This document shows, piece by piece, positions 7,801 through 15,861 of a DNA stretch of 64,000 nucleotides. The translations under genes were made by a program, and so were the position numbers. The notes beneath the pieces were generated by a model that had not been told where the DNA came from, did not search any database, and saw nothing but the letters and a program-made list of their open reading frames with translations. Position 1 is the stretch's first letter, and every line of letters begins with the position of its first letter. Source of the stretch: Flavobacterium paronense (lineage in GTDB: Bacteria; Bacteroidota; Bacteroidia; Flavobacteriales; Flavobacteriaceae); the NCBI RefSeq assembly GCF_030409795.1, contig NZ_JAUFQN010000019.1, positions 620,001-684,000 on the forward strand, given 5' to 3'.

Positions 7801-10740
7801 GGAACATGGTCGCCAACTTTAACTAGCTTAACGGGTGTTTTTGACCCAGCTGTTGATATTGCAGGAACTTATACTTATACTGTTGGAAGTACTTGCATTA
7901 CACCTTCAACTTCAACGGTAACTGTTTCTATAATTCAAGCACCAAATAGTGGTGGTATTGGGCAGACATTAAATTCATGCGCCGATATAACTTCTCTTGA
8001 TTTATCTACAGGTTTAGATGGAACTCAAGATACTGGAACTTGGAATGATGATGATTCTACTGGGGCATTGTTGAATAATATTTTCAATCCATCTGCAGTC
8101 GGAGTTGGAAACTATCATTTTACTTATTCAGTATTAGGTAATTCTCCTTGTGCGAATGCTACTTCAACTGTAACTGTTATTGTAAATCCTATACCAAATG
8201 CAGGAACAGCAATTAGCATACCTCCTGTATGTACTTCTGTTGGAAGCATAGATTTAAATACCTTACTAACAGGTCAAGATGCTGGTGGTACATGGTCGGT
8301 TACTACACCTGTCGATATTAGCACCTTTTCAGAAGGAACATATACTTATACTTTTTCGGTAACAAATTCTTGTGGGACAGCTACTCAAGATGTACAATTT
8401 ACAGTTTTACAAAATCCAATAGTAGCCTCTTCAAATATTGCCATTGATACATTCTGTGTGGGTTTAGATGTTGTTGTCAATTTATCTGGAATGGTAGATG
8501 GAGCATATATTTTGAACTATGATTTAAGCGGAAGTAATACACTCACAAATCAGAATGTGACAGTTTTAATTTCGGGCGGAAATGGAAGTTTCACTATTCC
8601 AACAGCAAATGTTCCGAATACTGGCACAACTACTATTACGTTCAACACTATCCAAAATTCAACAACAACTTGTCAAGTAGATTTAACAAATACTAATGGA
8701 ACTATTATTATCAATCCATTAGTACAGGTTGATAACACTAATATTGCTGTTTCCAGTATTTGTATTGGAAGTGTTGCTACAGTTGATATTTCAAATGCAA
8801 CTAATCTACCTGATGGAGTTTATCAATTTGATTATAGTATACCAACTGGAATACCATCAACTGGAAATTCTGGAGATGTTACAATAACAGGAGGCATTGG
8901 TCAGTTCACAATTCCAGCTTCAGTTTTTGCAACAACTGGTAATTATACTATTACAATTAGCAGTATTAGCACCACATCAGGTTGTTCAAATACTAGTCAA
9001 GATGCAAATATTACCTTTGCAGTTGTTTCCCCACTAACAGCAGGAACATTTTCAGGGATAACTTCTGTTTGCCCATCAGTAGGAATAATAGATTTAACGA
9101 CACTTCTAACAGGTGAAGATGCTGGTGGAGTTTGGACAGATAGTACTTCACAAGTTGTAACATCTCCAATAAATATTATTAGCTTCACTGCAGGAACTTA
9201 TAGTTATACTTATACGGTAACAAACACTTGTGGTTCTGATACAGAAGTGGTGCAGTTTACGGTTTTAGCTAATCCACAATTAACGACTTTAAATGTTGCT
9301 ACATCTCCTTTATGTATTGGAACTAATGCTATTGTGAATCTGAATGGAATGGTTGATGGAACGTACACTATAAATTATGATTTAAACGGAAGTAATGTTT
9401 CAGCTAATCAATCAGTTATTGTTACTATTTCTGGTACAATAGGAAGTTTTACTATACCAACAGTATTAATACCAAACGTTGGAACGACAGTAATTACATT
9501 TACAAATATTGTTAATAATGCAACTACTTGTGCTAATACAATTGTAAATGTTGCAGCACAAATTGTAATCAGACCTTTAGCAGATATTGATAATTCAAAT
9601 CTAAGTATTGCTAATGTTTGTTTTGGAAGCAATGTAGTAGTAAATATTGCAAGTGCCATAAATCTACCAGACGGAGTATATCAATTTAATTATTCTATTC
9701 CCGGAGCTACTCCAGTCACTGGAAATTCAGGAAATCTAACTATAACTTCTGGAGTTGGACAATTTACAATTCCGTCAACAGCGTTCACAACTGCTGGGAA
9801 TTATACTTTAACAGTTATTGGAATAATAGCACCAACTGGATGTACTAATGCTAGTGAAAATGCGGCAGCTAACTTTACAATTAATCCAATTCCAAATGTT
9901 ACTGGAGCTACAGTTTCTGCACAAGCTACGTGTACTAATTTTGGTAGTGTAGTTACAATTTCCGGAGCCAATAGTTTAGCCGATGGAACGTATTCAATAA
10001 CGTATCAATTATCAGGAGCGAATAGTGGAACAGCTACAATATCGGTAACATTTAATGCTGGTGTGGCGACATTTTCAATTCCTTCTACTTATTTAAGCAA
10101 CGCTGGAGATACTACAATTACAATAAATCAATTCATTTCAGCAACTACAACTTGTGGAATTTCAGGAACACTTTTTACTCCGGTTACGTTTACTGTAACA
10201 ACTTTAGGAACACCAGTATTAATTACCGATGGAAATGTTTTCTGTGGAATTGCGATTCCAACGATAGCGGATTTATCTGCCAACATAGTCGGTACACCAA
10301 CAGTAATTTGGTATAATGCTCCAACAGGAGGAACTCCTTATACAAGTACAGATGAATTAGTAGACGGTACAACTTATTATGCCACTTTAGTTGCCGAAAG
10401 TGGTTGCGAAAGTGCAGTCAGATTAGAAGTTACAATTACCATTTGTACTGATATTATAATTCCAGATGGATTCTCACCAAACAATGATGGAATCAACGAT
10501 ACATTTGAAATTCCGAACCTAGCTATTTTATTTCCGAATTTCAAATTAGAAATATACAATCGCTATGGAAGTTTGATATACACTGGAAATAGAAACAAAT
10601 CAAATTGGGATGGAACTACAACAGAAAGTGGTTTGAACTTAGGTGATAAATTACTTCCAACAGGTGTTTATTTCTATATTCTTGATTTCAAAGACGGAAT
10701 AAAAAAAGCTATTCAAGGTAGAGTATATCTAAACAGATAA
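1858..10740 (+). CDS. Giant repeat cell-surface protein with type B T9SS sorting domain (gliding motility-associated C-terminal domain)
   Basis: A 2960-residue secreted protein counted from ATG 1858. An in-frame TTG at 1837 would add 7 residues, but the ATG is closer to the signal peptide (hydrophobic YIVLLVSLF, ending near SLYSQ). Order of parts: three Ig-like domains with paired Cys (about residues 30-260), one linking domain, 18 tandem 80-residue PKD-like repeats (about 353-1792), several DAG...GGTWSPxL domains, a duplicated three-domain cassette (about 2115-2675), a further Ig-like domain, and a C-terminal CHU_C domain beginning IIIPDGFSPNNDGINDTFEI and ending GRVYLNR. The CHU_C domain (TIGR04131 type) is the type B T9SS signal. 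By family knowledge such proteins are exported and held on the cell surface, as with the adhesin SprB. It is probably a stalk-like adhesin; its ligand is unknown. The PorP/SprF gene follows after 7 bp, so the two are almost certainly co-transcribed. Confidence 0.93.
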   Translation: MRITTLVKNYFAYIVLLVSLFGYNNSLYSQCPTVTNANQSFCDSQSPTIASLVATDNGGGIKWYATATSTTALTNATSLISGEDYFADDNTGTCGTRQSVIVTVYSAPTGANFQGVCVTSLSQATPTNPQFAIVGNNLKWYTTPSGGTALSNTAQLTDNTIYYISQTNPNTGCETSRLQLFVNVGLVPVPTGNSTQEFCNNSPHTVADLVASGNNNWYLTSAFGIPLDLTTPLVNGQHYYATTIDPPCESSTRFDVLVNIYEPNDAGSDGNRGICIDQVSSTAPFDLFNLLGGTPDNTGVWTGPITTTNGSQGTVDVSTMTLIGSPYVFTYTVSSALCATDISTVTISINPKPTVTVTSPPVCSGTPATVTATPSPAGTYSYVWTVPSGATNPGNVATFTTSTAGVYSVIITNTTTTCPSLPAQTTVVINPTPTVTVTSPPVCSGTPATVTAAPSPAGTYSYVWTVPSGATNPGNVATFTTSTAGVYSVIITNTTTTCPSLPAQTTVVINPTPTVTVTSPPVCAGTPATVTATPSPAGTYSYVWTVPSGATNPGNVATFTTSTAGVYSVIITNTTTTCPSLPAQTTVVINPTPTVTVTSPPVCSGTPATVTATPSPAGTYTYVWTVPSGATNPGNVATFTTSTAGVYSVVITNTTTTCPSLPAQTTVVINPTPTVTVTSPPVCSGTPATVIATPSPAGTYSYVWTVPSGATNPGNVATFTTSTAGVYSVVITNTTTTCPSLPAQTIVVINPRPTVTVTSPPVCSGTPATVTATPSPAGTYAYVWTVPSGATNPGNVATFTTSTAGVYSVIITNTTTTCPSLPAQTTVVINPTPTVTVTSPPVCSGTPATVTAAPSPAGTYTYVWTVPSGATNPGNVATFTTSTAGVYSVIITNTTTTCPSLPAQTTVVINPTPTVTVTSPPVCAGTPATVTATPTPAGTYSYVWTVPSGATNPGNVATFTTSTAGVYSVIITNTTTTCPSLPAQTTVVINPTPAVTVTSPPVCVGIPATVTATPSPAGTYSYVWTVPSGATNPGNVATFTTSTAGVYSVIITNTTTTCPSLPAQTTVVINPTPTVTVTSPPVCSGTPATVTATPSPAGTYTYVWTVPSGATNPGNVATFTTSTAGVYSVVITNTTTTCPSLPAQTTVVINPTPTVTVTSPPVCSGTPATVIATPSPAGTYSYVWTVPSGATNPGNVATFTTSTAGVYSVVITNTTTTCPSLPAQTIVVINPRPTVTVTSPPVCSGTPATVTATPSPAGTYAYVWTVPSGATNPGNVATFTTSTAGVYSVIITNTTTTCPSLPAQTTVVINPTPTVTVTSPPVCSGTPATVIATPSPAGTYSYVWTVPSGATNPGNVATFTTSTAGVYSVVITNTTTTCPSLPAQTIVVINPRPTVTVTSPPVCSGTPATVTATPSPAGTYAYVWTVPSGATNPGNVATFTTSTAGVYSVIITNTTTTCPSLPAQTTVVINPTPTVTVTSPPVCSGTPATVTAAPSPAGTYTYVWTVPSGATNPGNVATFTTSTAGVYSVIITNTTTTCPSLPAQTTVVINPTPTVTVTSPPVCAGTPATVTATPTPAGTYSYVWTVPSGATNPGNVATFTTSTAGVYSVIITNTTTTCPSLPAQTTVVINPTPAVTVTSPPVCVGIPATVTATPSPAGTYTYVWTVPSGATNPGNVATFTTSTAGVYSVIITNTTTTCPSLPGQTTVVINPTPTVTVTSPPVCAGTPATVTATPSPAGTYTYVWTVPSGATNPGNVATFTTSTAGVYSVIITDATSICPSLPTQTTVVINPVPDAGNDGTLNICSNQNPVDLFNSLLGTPQVGGTWSPALNSLTGIFNPAVDVSGTYTYTITGISPCIDDTATVTVVVTNGPEAGTDNSLVVCVNNPSQDLFLLLGPNAQPGGTWSPAMQSGTGIFNPAIDPQGNYVYTLSGTAPCSNDFATISVTVNPIPDAGTNGTKTFCSNGSSEDLFLSLGGTPQAGGTWSPTLTSLTGVFDPAVDIAGTYTYTVGSTCITPSTSTVTVSIIQAPNSGGIGQTLNSCADITSLDLSTGLDGTQDTGTWNDDDSTGALLNNIFNPSAVGVGNYHFTYSVLGNSPCANATSTVTVIVNPIPNAGTAISIPPVCTSVGSIDLNTLLTGQDAGGTWSVTTPVDISTFSEGTYTYTFSVTNSCGTATQDVQFTVLQNPIVASSNIAIDTFCVGLDVVVNLSGMVDGAYILNYDLSGSNTLTNQNVTVLISGGNGSFTIPTANVPNTGTTTITFNTIQNSTTTCQVDLTNTNGTIIINPLVQVDNTNIAVSSICIGSVATVDISNATNLPDGVYQFDYSIPTGIPSTGNSGDVTITGGIGQFTIPASVFATTGNYTITISSISTTSGCSNTSQDANITFAVVSPLTAGTFSGITSVCPSVGIIDLTTLLTGEDAGGVWTDSTSQVVTSPINIISFTAGTYSYTYTVTNTCGSDTEVVQFTVLANPQLTTLNVATSPLCIGTNAIVNLNGMVDGTYTINYDLNGSNVSANQSVIVTISGTIGSFTIPTVLIPNVGTTVITFTNIVNNATTCANTIVNVAAQIVIRPLADIDNSNLSIANVCFGSNVVVNIASAINLPDGVYQFNYSIPGATPVTGNSGNLTITSGVGQFTIPSTAFTTAGNYTLTVIGIIAPTGCTNASENAAANFTINPIPNVTGATVSAQATCTNFGSVVTISGANSLADGTYSITYQLSGANSGTATISVTFNAGVATFSIPSTYLSNAGDTTITINQFISATTTCGISGTLFTPVTFTVTTLGTPVLITDGNVFCGIAIPTIADLSANIVGTPTVIWYNAPTGGTPYTSTDELVDGTTYYATLVAESGCESAVRLEVTITICTDIIIPDGFSPNNDGINDTFEIPNLAILFPNFKLEIYNRYGSLIYTGNRNKSNWDGTTTESGLNLGDKLLPTGVYFYILDFKDGIKKAIQGRVYLNR
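2914..7233 (+). repeat. 18 tandem 240-bp units encoding 80-residue PKD-like domains
   Basis: The period is exactly 240 bp (80 codons), 18 units, phase set at codon PTVTVTSPPVC. Units differ at only a few sites: TCT/GCG/GTG after the first Cys, ACA/GCA/ATCGCG before the second proline-rich part, AGT/ACT/GCT in GTYxYVW, and GTT/ATT in YSVxIT. Each unit carries two Cys (PPVC and TTTTC), probably a disulfide, and a TxxGVYSV strand typical of PKD/Ig folds. Unit 18 diverges near its 3' end. Identity at synonymous sites shows recent homogenisation. Confidence 0.97.
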
Positions 10741-10747
10741 AGGACAA

Positions 10748-11716
10748 ATGAGTGCAAATATGAAACATAAAATTATTAAATACCTTCTTGTACTACTTGT
10801 TGTTTTTTTAACTTCAAAATTACGAGCACAACAAGATCCACAGTTTACTCACTATATGTATAATATGAGTGTCATGAATCCTGCCTATGCCACAGATAAT
10901 GCCGATGTAATAAACTTAGGTGGATTGTATCGTACGCAATGGGTTGGAATAAAAGGTGCTCCAACAACTCAAACCTTTTTTGCTCACAAGCCACTTTCCA
11001 AAAGAGTAGAAATAGGCATTTCTGTCGTTCATGATGAAATAGGAGATGTGGTTAAAGAGAACAATATTTTTGCTGACTTTGCGTATGTTTTACCGTTAAA
11101 CGAAAATACGAAACTATCATTTGGATTAAAAGCAGGAGTGACGTTATTTGATACTAATTTCAACGGATTTGTTTATACCGATCCATTGCCAGATCCTGCA
11201 TTTCAAAATAACATAAGTCGAACGTTTCCTAATATTGGTGCCGGGACTTATTTGTTTGGTTCTAATTATTATGTTGGTTTTTCAACACCAAATTTAATGA
11301 CTTCAAGACATATTGAAACCATAAACGGACATGCCGGAAGTGGTGTTGAATCAGTTCATTTTTTCTTGACTGGAGGCTATGTATTTACATTTAATGGTAA
11401 TGACAATTTTAAACTGAAACCTGCTTTTATGGCAAAAGGAGTTGAAGGTGCACCAGTTTCATTAGATTTAACAACTAATGTATTAATTAACAATAAATTT
11501 GAAGCTGGAATTGGATACAGAATGGGTGATTCCGTTAGTGGATTGGCTAGTTTTTATGTAACACCTTCACTCAGAATAGGATATTCTTACGATTATACAC
11601 TTTCCAATTTGGGTGCTTTTAATTCAGGTTCTCACGAAGTCTTTTTACTATTTGATATAGATTTAAATAAACTTTCTTCGGGTAAAGGATATGATAAATC
11701 ACCACGATTCTTTTAA
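10748..11716 (+). CDS. PorP/SprF family T9SS outer-membrane protein
   Basis: A 322-residue outer-membrane beta-barrel protein of the PorP/SprF family. After a signal peptide (YLLVLLVVFLTS, then LRAQQ) comes the family signature QDPQFTHYMYNMSVMNPAYA, followed by alternating beta strands and glycine-rich turns to the end. An internal ATG at 10760 (MKHKIIKYLL) would give a more conventional signal peptide than ATG 10748. Family knowledge: SprF is needed to display the type B cargo SprB in Flavobacterium, and PorP is part of the T9SS. The location 7 bp after a type B cargo gene suggests a dedicated partner that helps export or anchor that cargo. It is followed after one base by the OmpA-family gene. 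Confidence 0.93.
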   Translation: MSANMKHKIIKYLLVLLVVFLTSKLRAQQDPQFTHYMYNMSVMNPAYATDNADVINLGGLYRTQWVGIKGAPTTQTFFAHKPLSKRVEIGISVVHDEIGDVVKENNIFADFAYVLPLNENTKLSFGLKAGVTLFDTNFNGFVYTDPLPDPAFQNNISRTFPNIGAGTYLFGSNYYVGFSTPNLMTSRHIETINGHAGSGVESVHFFLTGGYVFTFNGNDNFKLKPAFMAKGVEGAPVSLDLTTNVLINNKFEAGIGYRMGDSVSGLASFYVTPSLRIGYSYDYTLSNLGAFNSGSHEVFLLFDIDLNKLSSGKGYDKSPRFF

Positions 11717-11717
11717 A

Positions 11718-13616
11718 ATGAAAATGATGAAAAAATTCTACTACATACTTTTTGTTTTTTGCAGCATCACCACTCTTTTTGCCCAGAAAAAAGTTAGTGT
11801 TAAACAAGCTAATTCTTTGTTTGCAAGTAAGTCTTATGTCAAAGCGGCTGAAGCTTATGAGCAAATAATTCAAACAAAGCAAGCAAAACAAGTGTTGCAA
11901 AATTTGGGTGATTGTTATTATTACAATTTCCAAATGACAAATGCAGTTCGAGCCTACGGACAACTATTTTTTACCTTCAAAGACAGTGTAAAAAAAGAGG
12001 TGTTTTTTAGATATGCTAATGCTTTGAAAGGAACAAAAGACTTTGACAAAGGCGATGCTTTAATGTCGGAATATTTAGGTTTTGAACAAAACACACCAAA
12101 ATTCATGAAGAACGTAACCCGAAACACACCAAATAGTTTCAAGTTGCAAATTATGACAAAAAACAAAACCAATGGTGATTTTGGAATTTCGTTTTATGGC
12201 GATAAAGTAGTGTTTGCTTCTGTTAGAAATGCAGCAGAAAAAGCATATGGCTGGAATGACAGACCTTATCTTGATTTGTTTTCGGCATCGGTTGATGATA
12301 AAGGTCAATTGGTTAAAGTGGAGCCTTTTTCAAATGTTATTAATACTAAAAAACACGAAAGTAACGCCACATTTAGTGCCGATGGGAAAACCATGTATTT
12401 CAATAGAAGTGGTGAAAAACAGGTAAAAGTTGGTGATGAAAAAGTGGCAATGATTAAAATCTATAAAGCCGAATTTGTTGATGGTAAATGGTCTAACGTT
12501 ACCATGTTGCCTTTTTCAAGCGATACCTATTCAGTAGAACATCCTTTCTTAACAAAAGACGGAAAGAAACTTTACTTTGCTAGCGATATGCCAGGAACAT
12601 TAGGTTCAATGGATATTTTTGTTGTTGATGTAAATGAAGACGGGGCCTACAGCCAACCAAGAAATTTAGGGGAAACTATTAATACAAATCAAAGAGAGCA
12701 GTTTCCTTTTCTAACAGAAGACGGAACACTTTATTTTGCTTCTGACGGACACCAAGGCAATGGAAATCTTGATGTTTTCATGAGTTTAAAACTTAGCGAT
12801 TCAGAATTTGATAAACCTCTTAATTTGGGTTCGACTATCAATAGCGAAATGGATGATTTTAATTTCATTTTAGATGAAAAAAATGATAAAGGTTATTTTG
12901 CATCCAATAGAACAGGGGATGATAATTTGTACACCTTCATTCGTGAAGATAACAAACAGCAGTATCTTGTAGAGGGCGAAGTTCGAGACATGAAATCAGC
13001 CGAACTTTTGCCAGGTGCAACCGTAAAATTATATGATGAAAATGGTAATCTTCTGGAAGAAGTTTTGGTCGGAAAAGACGGTTCTTTCACTTTCAATACT
13101 GAACCTAACAAGAAATACAAAATCATGGCTTTTAAAGATTTTTATATTCCGGCCGAAGCTACATTTGATACAAGTCAAAAAGGAAAAGTCTACATCGATT
13201 TACAGATGAAAGTGGAGTCGTATTATGATGCCGAAGATATAATCAACAAAAAAGAAGACGGAACGGTGCTCATTGAATTAGAAAATATTTATTTCGATTT
13301 GGATAAATGGAATATCAAACCACAAGCAGCTCAAGTACTTGATGTCTTGGTTGGCTTATTGAAAAAATATCCATACATGGAAATTCAAGTTGGCTCACAT
13401 ACAGATTCACGTGCTTCGGCTGTTTATAACTTGAGGTTGTCAAACAAACGTGCCGCTTCTGCTTTAGAATATCTTGTGCAAAATGGAATCGATAGAAAAA
13501 GATTGCGTTCTATAGGTTATGGCGAAACAAAACCATTGATTATTTGCCCGAAAAACGATTGTACCGAAGCTGAGCATGCCACAAATCGTAGATGTACGTT
13601 TATGATTTTGAAATAG
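11718..13616 (+). CDS. OmpA-family protein with TPR, PD40 and carboxypeptidase-regulatory-like domains
   Basis: About 632 residues from ATG 11718. Earlier in-frame codons reach 11691 but would overlap the upstream gene, and the signal peptide (KKFYYILFVFCSITTLFA) starts at 11718. Domains in order: short TPR-like repeats (SLFASKSYVKAAEAYEQI), WD40-like PD40 beta-propeller strands (SADGKTMYFNR, TKDGKKLYFASD, TEDGTLYFASD), a carboxypeptidase-regulatory-like fold (GEVRDMKSAELLPGATVKLY), and a C-terminal OmpA domain (IYFDLDKWNIKP; GSHTDSRASAVYNLRLSNKR; GYGETKP) with the peptidoglycan-binding Asp and Arg. The same domain order occurs in the PorE type of T9SS proteins. It probably anchors the PorP-like barrel and cargo to peptidoglycan. 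Its start lies one base after the porP stop. Confidence 0.92.
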   Translation: MKMMKKFYYILFVFCSITTLFAQKKVSVKQANSLFASKSYVKAAEAYEQIIQTKQAKQVLQNLGDCYYYNFQMTNAVRAYGQLFFTFKDSVKKEVFFRYANALKGTKDFDKGDALMSEYLGFEQNTPKFMKNVTRNTPNSFKLQIMTKNKTNGDFGISFYGDKVVFASVRNAAEKAYGWNDRPYLDLFSASVDDKGQLVKVEPFSNVINTKKHESNATFSADGKTMYFNRSGEKQVKVGDEKVAMIKIYKAEFVDGKWSNVTMLPFSSDTYSVEHPFLTKDGKKLYFASDMPGTLGSMDIFVVDVNEDGAYSQPRNLGETINTNQREQFPFLTEDGTLYFASDGHQGNGNLDVFMSLKLSDSEFDKPLNLGSTINSEMDDFNFILDEKNDKGYFASNRTGDDNLYTFIREDNKQQYLVEGEVRDMKSAELLPGATVKLYDENGNLLEEVLVGKDGSFTFNTEPNKKYKIMAFKDFYIPAEATFDTSQKGKVYIDLQMKVESYYDAEDIINKKEDGTVLIELENIYFDLDKWNIKPQAAQVLDVLVGLLKKYPYMEIQVGSHTDSRASAVYNLRLSNKRAASALEYLVQNGIDRKRLRSIGYGETKPLIICPKNDCTEAEHATNRRCTFMILK

Positions 13617-13658
13617 GAGTTAGTTGTTGTTATTAAATATTTGGAATTTTAGTAAAAT

Positions 13659-13687
13659 GCACACTTTGTTCGGTGTGCTTTTTTTTT
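13659..13687 (+). terminator. Rho-independent terminator of the cargo-PorP-OmpA operon
   Basis: A 6-bp stem GCACAC (13659-13664) / GTGTGC (13673-13678) with an 8-base loop is followed by nine T residues (13679-13687). It sits 43 bp after the OmpA-family stop and closes the operon. The end of the T-run overlaps the -33 element of the next promoter. Confidence 0.85.
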
Positions 13688-13717
13688 GTAACTATTCATT
13701 CTGAATCTGTATTTTTG
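13686..13717 (+). promoter_or_regulatory. Bacteroidota-type promoter of the pafA-like gene
   Basis: TTG at 13686-13688, 21-base spacer, then TATTTTTG at 13710-13717, matching the TTG-N(17-23)-TAnnTTTG consensus. The ATG at 13736 lies 18 bases after the -7 element, giving a short 5' UTR. Confidence 0.6.
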
Positions 13718-13735
13718 TATCTCACATCAGCACTT

Positions 13736-15349
13736 ATGAAAAAATATTTTCCTTTCGTATTCTTATTTGTTATTTCAAATCTATTAGCACAACAAAGACC
13801 AAAACTAGTAGTTGGTATTGTGGTCGACCAAATGAAAATGGAATATCTCTATCGTTTTCAAAGTGATTTTTCCGAAAATGGTTTTAAACGATTGATGAAT
13901 GATGGTTATACATTTTACAACATGCATTATAATTACATGCCAACATATACTGCACCAGGTCACGCCTCAATTTATACAGGAACAACTCCAGCTATTCATG
14001 GAATAGTAAGTAATGAATGGTTCAGCAGAAGCGCAGGAAAGGAAGTGTATTGTACGGATGATGCTTCGGTAAAAACGCTTGGCGATGGCAGTAAAGAAGA
14101 AGGTGAAATGTCACCAAAAAATTTGCAAACAACTACTATAACAGACGAACTTCGCTTATCAACCAACTTTAAAGGAAAAGTAATTGGCATTAGTATGAAA
14201 GACAGAGGTGCCATTCTACCTGCAGGACATTTTGCCAATTGGGCTTTTTGGTATAGCAAAACTGGAAGCTTTATATCGAGTTCGTTTTATGGTTCAATAT
14301 TGCCGGATTGGGTAACCGATTTCAATACGCAAAAGGGTTATATGAAATATATCAATCAAGGTTGGGATTTGTTAAAACCTGTCGCAACTTATGATGAAAG
14401 TTTGCCAGATGATAATCCATATGAAGGCAAATTATACAAAGTAGACAAGCCGGTTTTTCCATACGATTTAAAATCAATGCTCGAAAAAAATAACCCAAGT
14501 ATTCTAAGAGCCACACCATTTGGAAATGATTATGTGGCTGATTTTGCCAAAGTAGCTATAGAAAAAGAAGCTTTAGGAAAAGACAATATTACCGATTTTT
14601 TAGCTGTGAGTTTTTCTTCTACTGATTATGTTGGGCACATTCTTGGACCACGTTCAATAGAATTACAAGACACGTATTTGCGTTTGGATTTGACCATTGC
14701 AGACTTTTTGAGTTATTTAGATAAAACAGTCGGAAAAGGAAATTACCTAGTTTTCCTGACTGCAGATCATGCCGGAGCAGAAAATGCCCGTTACTTAAAT
14801 GATAATAAATACGATGTAACCAATATTGATAGTAAGGAAGCAACCAAAAATCTAAAGAAATTTTCGACCGATACTTTTGGAGAAGATTTAGTCTTGAAAT
14901 ATGATAGTTTCAATTTGTTTTTTGATAAAGAAAAAATAAAAACCAAAGGCTTGGATTTAATAAAGGTAAAACAAGCTTTTAAAGACTTTTTAATGACGCA
15001 AAACTACGTAAAGCGAGTTTATACCGAAGAAGAGATTTTAGCCAATTCAGGAGCTGATTATCATTTGGATTGTATTGCCAAAGGCTATGACATCACGCAA
15101 AACGGAGATATGATTGTTTTGGATAAACCAGGTTATATAGAATATGGACCAACCGGAACTTCGCACGGAACTACTTACAGCTATGATACTAATGTGCCAC
15201 TATTGTTTTATGGCTGGAATATCAAAAAAGGAGAATGTCACGAGAAAAAAGTGATTACTCAAATTGCACCAACTTTGTCTCAAAAACTAAAAATTACTTT
15301 ACCAAATGGCACAGAATCACAAGTCTTGACTGAAATTTTAGATAAATAA
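13736..15349 (+). CDS. pafA: PafA-type alkaline phosphatase / phosphomonoesterase
   Basis: About 537 residues, secreted (signal KKYFPFVFLFVISNLLAQ). The sequence matches PafA of the alkaline phosphatase superfamily. The nucleophile is Thr72 in PTYTAPGHASIYTG, with metal Asp31 in VVDQM, Asn93, and the pair Lys155/Arg157 in SMKDRGAI. The reference PafA residues T79, N100, K162 and R164 (and metal D38) all fall at these positions with a constant offset of 7, which strongly supports the assignment. TADHAG and TGTSHGTTY provide later metal ligands. It should release phosphate from organic phosphomonoesters in the periplasm or outside; PafA enzymes are known for phosphate-insensitive activity. I chose ATG 13736 over a GTG at 13673 because the latter lies inside the terminator stem and upstream of the promoter. 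Confidence 0.92.
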   Translation: MKKYFPFVFLFVISNLLAQQRPKLVVGIVVDQMKMEYLYRFQSDFSENGFKRLMNDGYTFYNMHYNYMPTYTAPGHASIYTGTTPAIHGIVSNEWFSRSAGKEVYCTDDASVKTLGDGSKEEGEMSPKNLQTTTITDELRLSTNFKGKVIGISMKDRGAILPAGHFANWAFWYSKTGSFISSSFYGSILPDWVTDFNTQKGYMKYINQGWDLLKPVATYDESLPDDNPYEGKLYKVDKPVFPYDLKSMLEKNNPSILRATPFGNDYVADFAKVAIEKEALGKDNITDFLAVSFSSTDYVGHILGPRSIELQDTYLRLDLTIADFLSYLDKTVGKGNYLVFLTADHAGAENARYLNDNKYDVTNIDSKEATKNLKKFSTDTFGEDLVLKYDSFNLFFDKEKIKTKGLDLIKVKQAFKDFLMTQNYVKRVYTEEEILANSGADYHLDCIAKGYDITQNGDMIVLDKPGYIEYGPTGTSHGTTYSYDTNVPLLFYGWNIKKGECHEKKVITQIAPTLSQKLKITLPNGTESQVLTEILDK

Positions 15350-15370
15350 AGACTACAGCACTAGTGGTCT
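15350..15370 (+). terminator. Possible weak terminator hairpin after pafA
   Basis: Seven-base arms AGACTAC (15350-15356) and GTGGTCT (15364-15370), one G-T wobble, 7-base loop, directly after the pafA stop. It is followed by AAAATTTT rather than a clean T-run, so termination is uncertain. Confidence 0.3.
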
Positions 15371-15388
15371 AAAATTTTAAAATTAACT

Positions 15389-15766
15389 ATGGGTACATTT
15401 GTAATTAGTAAAAGATATAACGGTGATTATAAGTTTGTTTTTACCTCTAGAAAGGGAAAAATAATTTTTACCAGTATTGCTTGTAAGCATAAATCAGATT
15501 GTGAAAGTATGATTTCGGCAATTAAAAAAAATATGACTTTCTTTGCTTTTACCAAAGTCAGAAAGGCATCTAATAAACATTTTTTTAGGTTATCTAAAGA
15601 CGGTTTGGTCTTGGCTAATAGCCGAAAGTATTCAACAGAACTTATGTTGCAAAAAGGAATTGATGAAATTATTAATTATGCACATAAGGCGGAAATTCTG
15701 GATTTTTCAGAAAATGATTTTGCGTTTACTGAAGATAGTGCCTTTTTTGAAGAAGGAATACAATAG
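15389..15766 (+). CDS. YegP family protein (DUF1508)
   Basis: A 125-residue protein with two related ~50-residue halves typical of DUF1508/YegP. The first begins GTFVISKRYNGDYKFVFTSR with GKIIFTS and a SDCESMISAIKKN helix; the second begins HFFRLSKDGLVLANSRKYS with MLQKGIDEIINY. The E. coli YegP family is a two-repeat beta-alpha fold of unknown biochemical role. There is no signal peptide, so it is cytoplasmic. It lies 39 bp after pafA and may read through from it. Another 95 bp separate its stop from the convergent VOC gene, and I see no clear terminator there. Confidence 0.82.
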   Translation: MGTFVISKRYNGDYKFVFTSRKGKIIFTSIACKHKSDCESMISAIKKNMTFFAFTKVRKASNKHFFRLSKDGLVLANSRKYSTELMLQKGIDEIINYAHKAEILDFSENDFAFTEDSAFFEEGIQ

Positions 15767-15861
15767 AATATCTTTCATCATTACACTTGATAGTGCGGAT
15801 TTATATCAGTGCTTACTACAAATCTTACTAATTGCACGTAATGAAATTCCGGACTATCGGA

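Noticed and set aside
11619..11963. 114-residue minus-strand frame
   Set aside because: Antisense to the porP/ompA junction, where both genes are recognisable.
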